Positions 39,176 to 39,214 of a DNA stretch of 39,214 nt are shown one piece after another (the stretch's first letter is position 1; every line of letters begins with the position of its first letter). Made by a program: the position numbers and the translations under genes. Source of the stretch: Pigoraptor vietnamica (lineage: Eukaryota > Opisthokonta > Filasterea); contig CALSCQ010001141.1 of the NCBI GenBank assembly GCA_943704525.1, positions 1 through 39,214 of the forward strand, in the 5' to 3' direction. Below the pieces are notes generated by a model that worked only from the letters and a program-made list of their open reading frames with translations, was not told the DNA's origin and did no database searches.

Positions 39176-39214
<39 letters not shown>
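39115..39214. repeat. (GT)n tract at the right edge, ATP13A1 intron 25
   Basis: GT dinucleotides with a single ATATT interruption, starting within ten bases of the exon 25 donor (GTATGCGTGC) and running off the window. Confidence 0.95.

Overview
The window is nuclear DNA from an intron-rich, GC-rich microbial eukaryote. Coding DNA is visibly richer in G+C than introns. I can model eleven genes; nine of them are split by about 83 short introns (mostly 70-250 nt). Reading frame and phase agree across every junction I propose. Donors are mostly GTGCGTG/GTGAGT/GTGGGT, acceptors mostly CGCAG. Many introns carry long (GT)n, (CA)n or (GA)n tracts. The genes are generally conserved across eukaryotes, so the sequence alone does not fix the lineage. 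I see no rRNA, tRNA, transposon, CRISPR or bacterial-style operon.

Layout, left to right: NOL9/GRC3-like 5' end (-, runs off the left edge); a single-exon FAD-dependent monooxygenase (+); a 60-residue CCCH zinc-finger protein (-); tRNA guanine-26 dimethyltransferase TRM1 (-); peroxin PEX2 (+); PP2A activator PTPA (-); mitochondrial DnaJ (DNAJA3/Mdj1 type) (+); a DsbA-fold 2-hydroxychromene-2-carboxylate isomerase/GST-kappa-like enzyme (-); DNA polymerase epsilon catalytic subunit (+, 14 exons, about 2454 residues); a DUF3703-like protein (-); and the P5A ATPase ATP13A1/Spf1 (+, 25 exons seen, runs off the right edge).

Strands alternate almost perfectly, giving five head-to-head pairs separated by about 240-490 bp: NOL9-like/FAD enzyme, TRM1/PEX2, PTPA/DNAJA3, HCCA isomerase/POLE and DUF3703/ATP13A1. 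Their 3' ends converge with 180-380 bp between them. The genes serve unrelated housekeeping jobs (rRNA and tRNA processing, peroxisome import, phosphatase maturation, mitochondrial folding, replication, ER membrane-protein quality control), so shared promoters are more likely than a shared pathway.

The items most worth a second look are: the intronless monooxygenase among intron-dense neighbours (possible transfer); an intron-bearing homologue of what I know as a bacterial family (DUF3703); two GC-AG introns; tandem duplications that copy exon ends into the following intron; and an intron whose sense strand is a roughly 275-nt (CT)n tract abutting its acceptor. I found no clear evidence of a novel multigene system.
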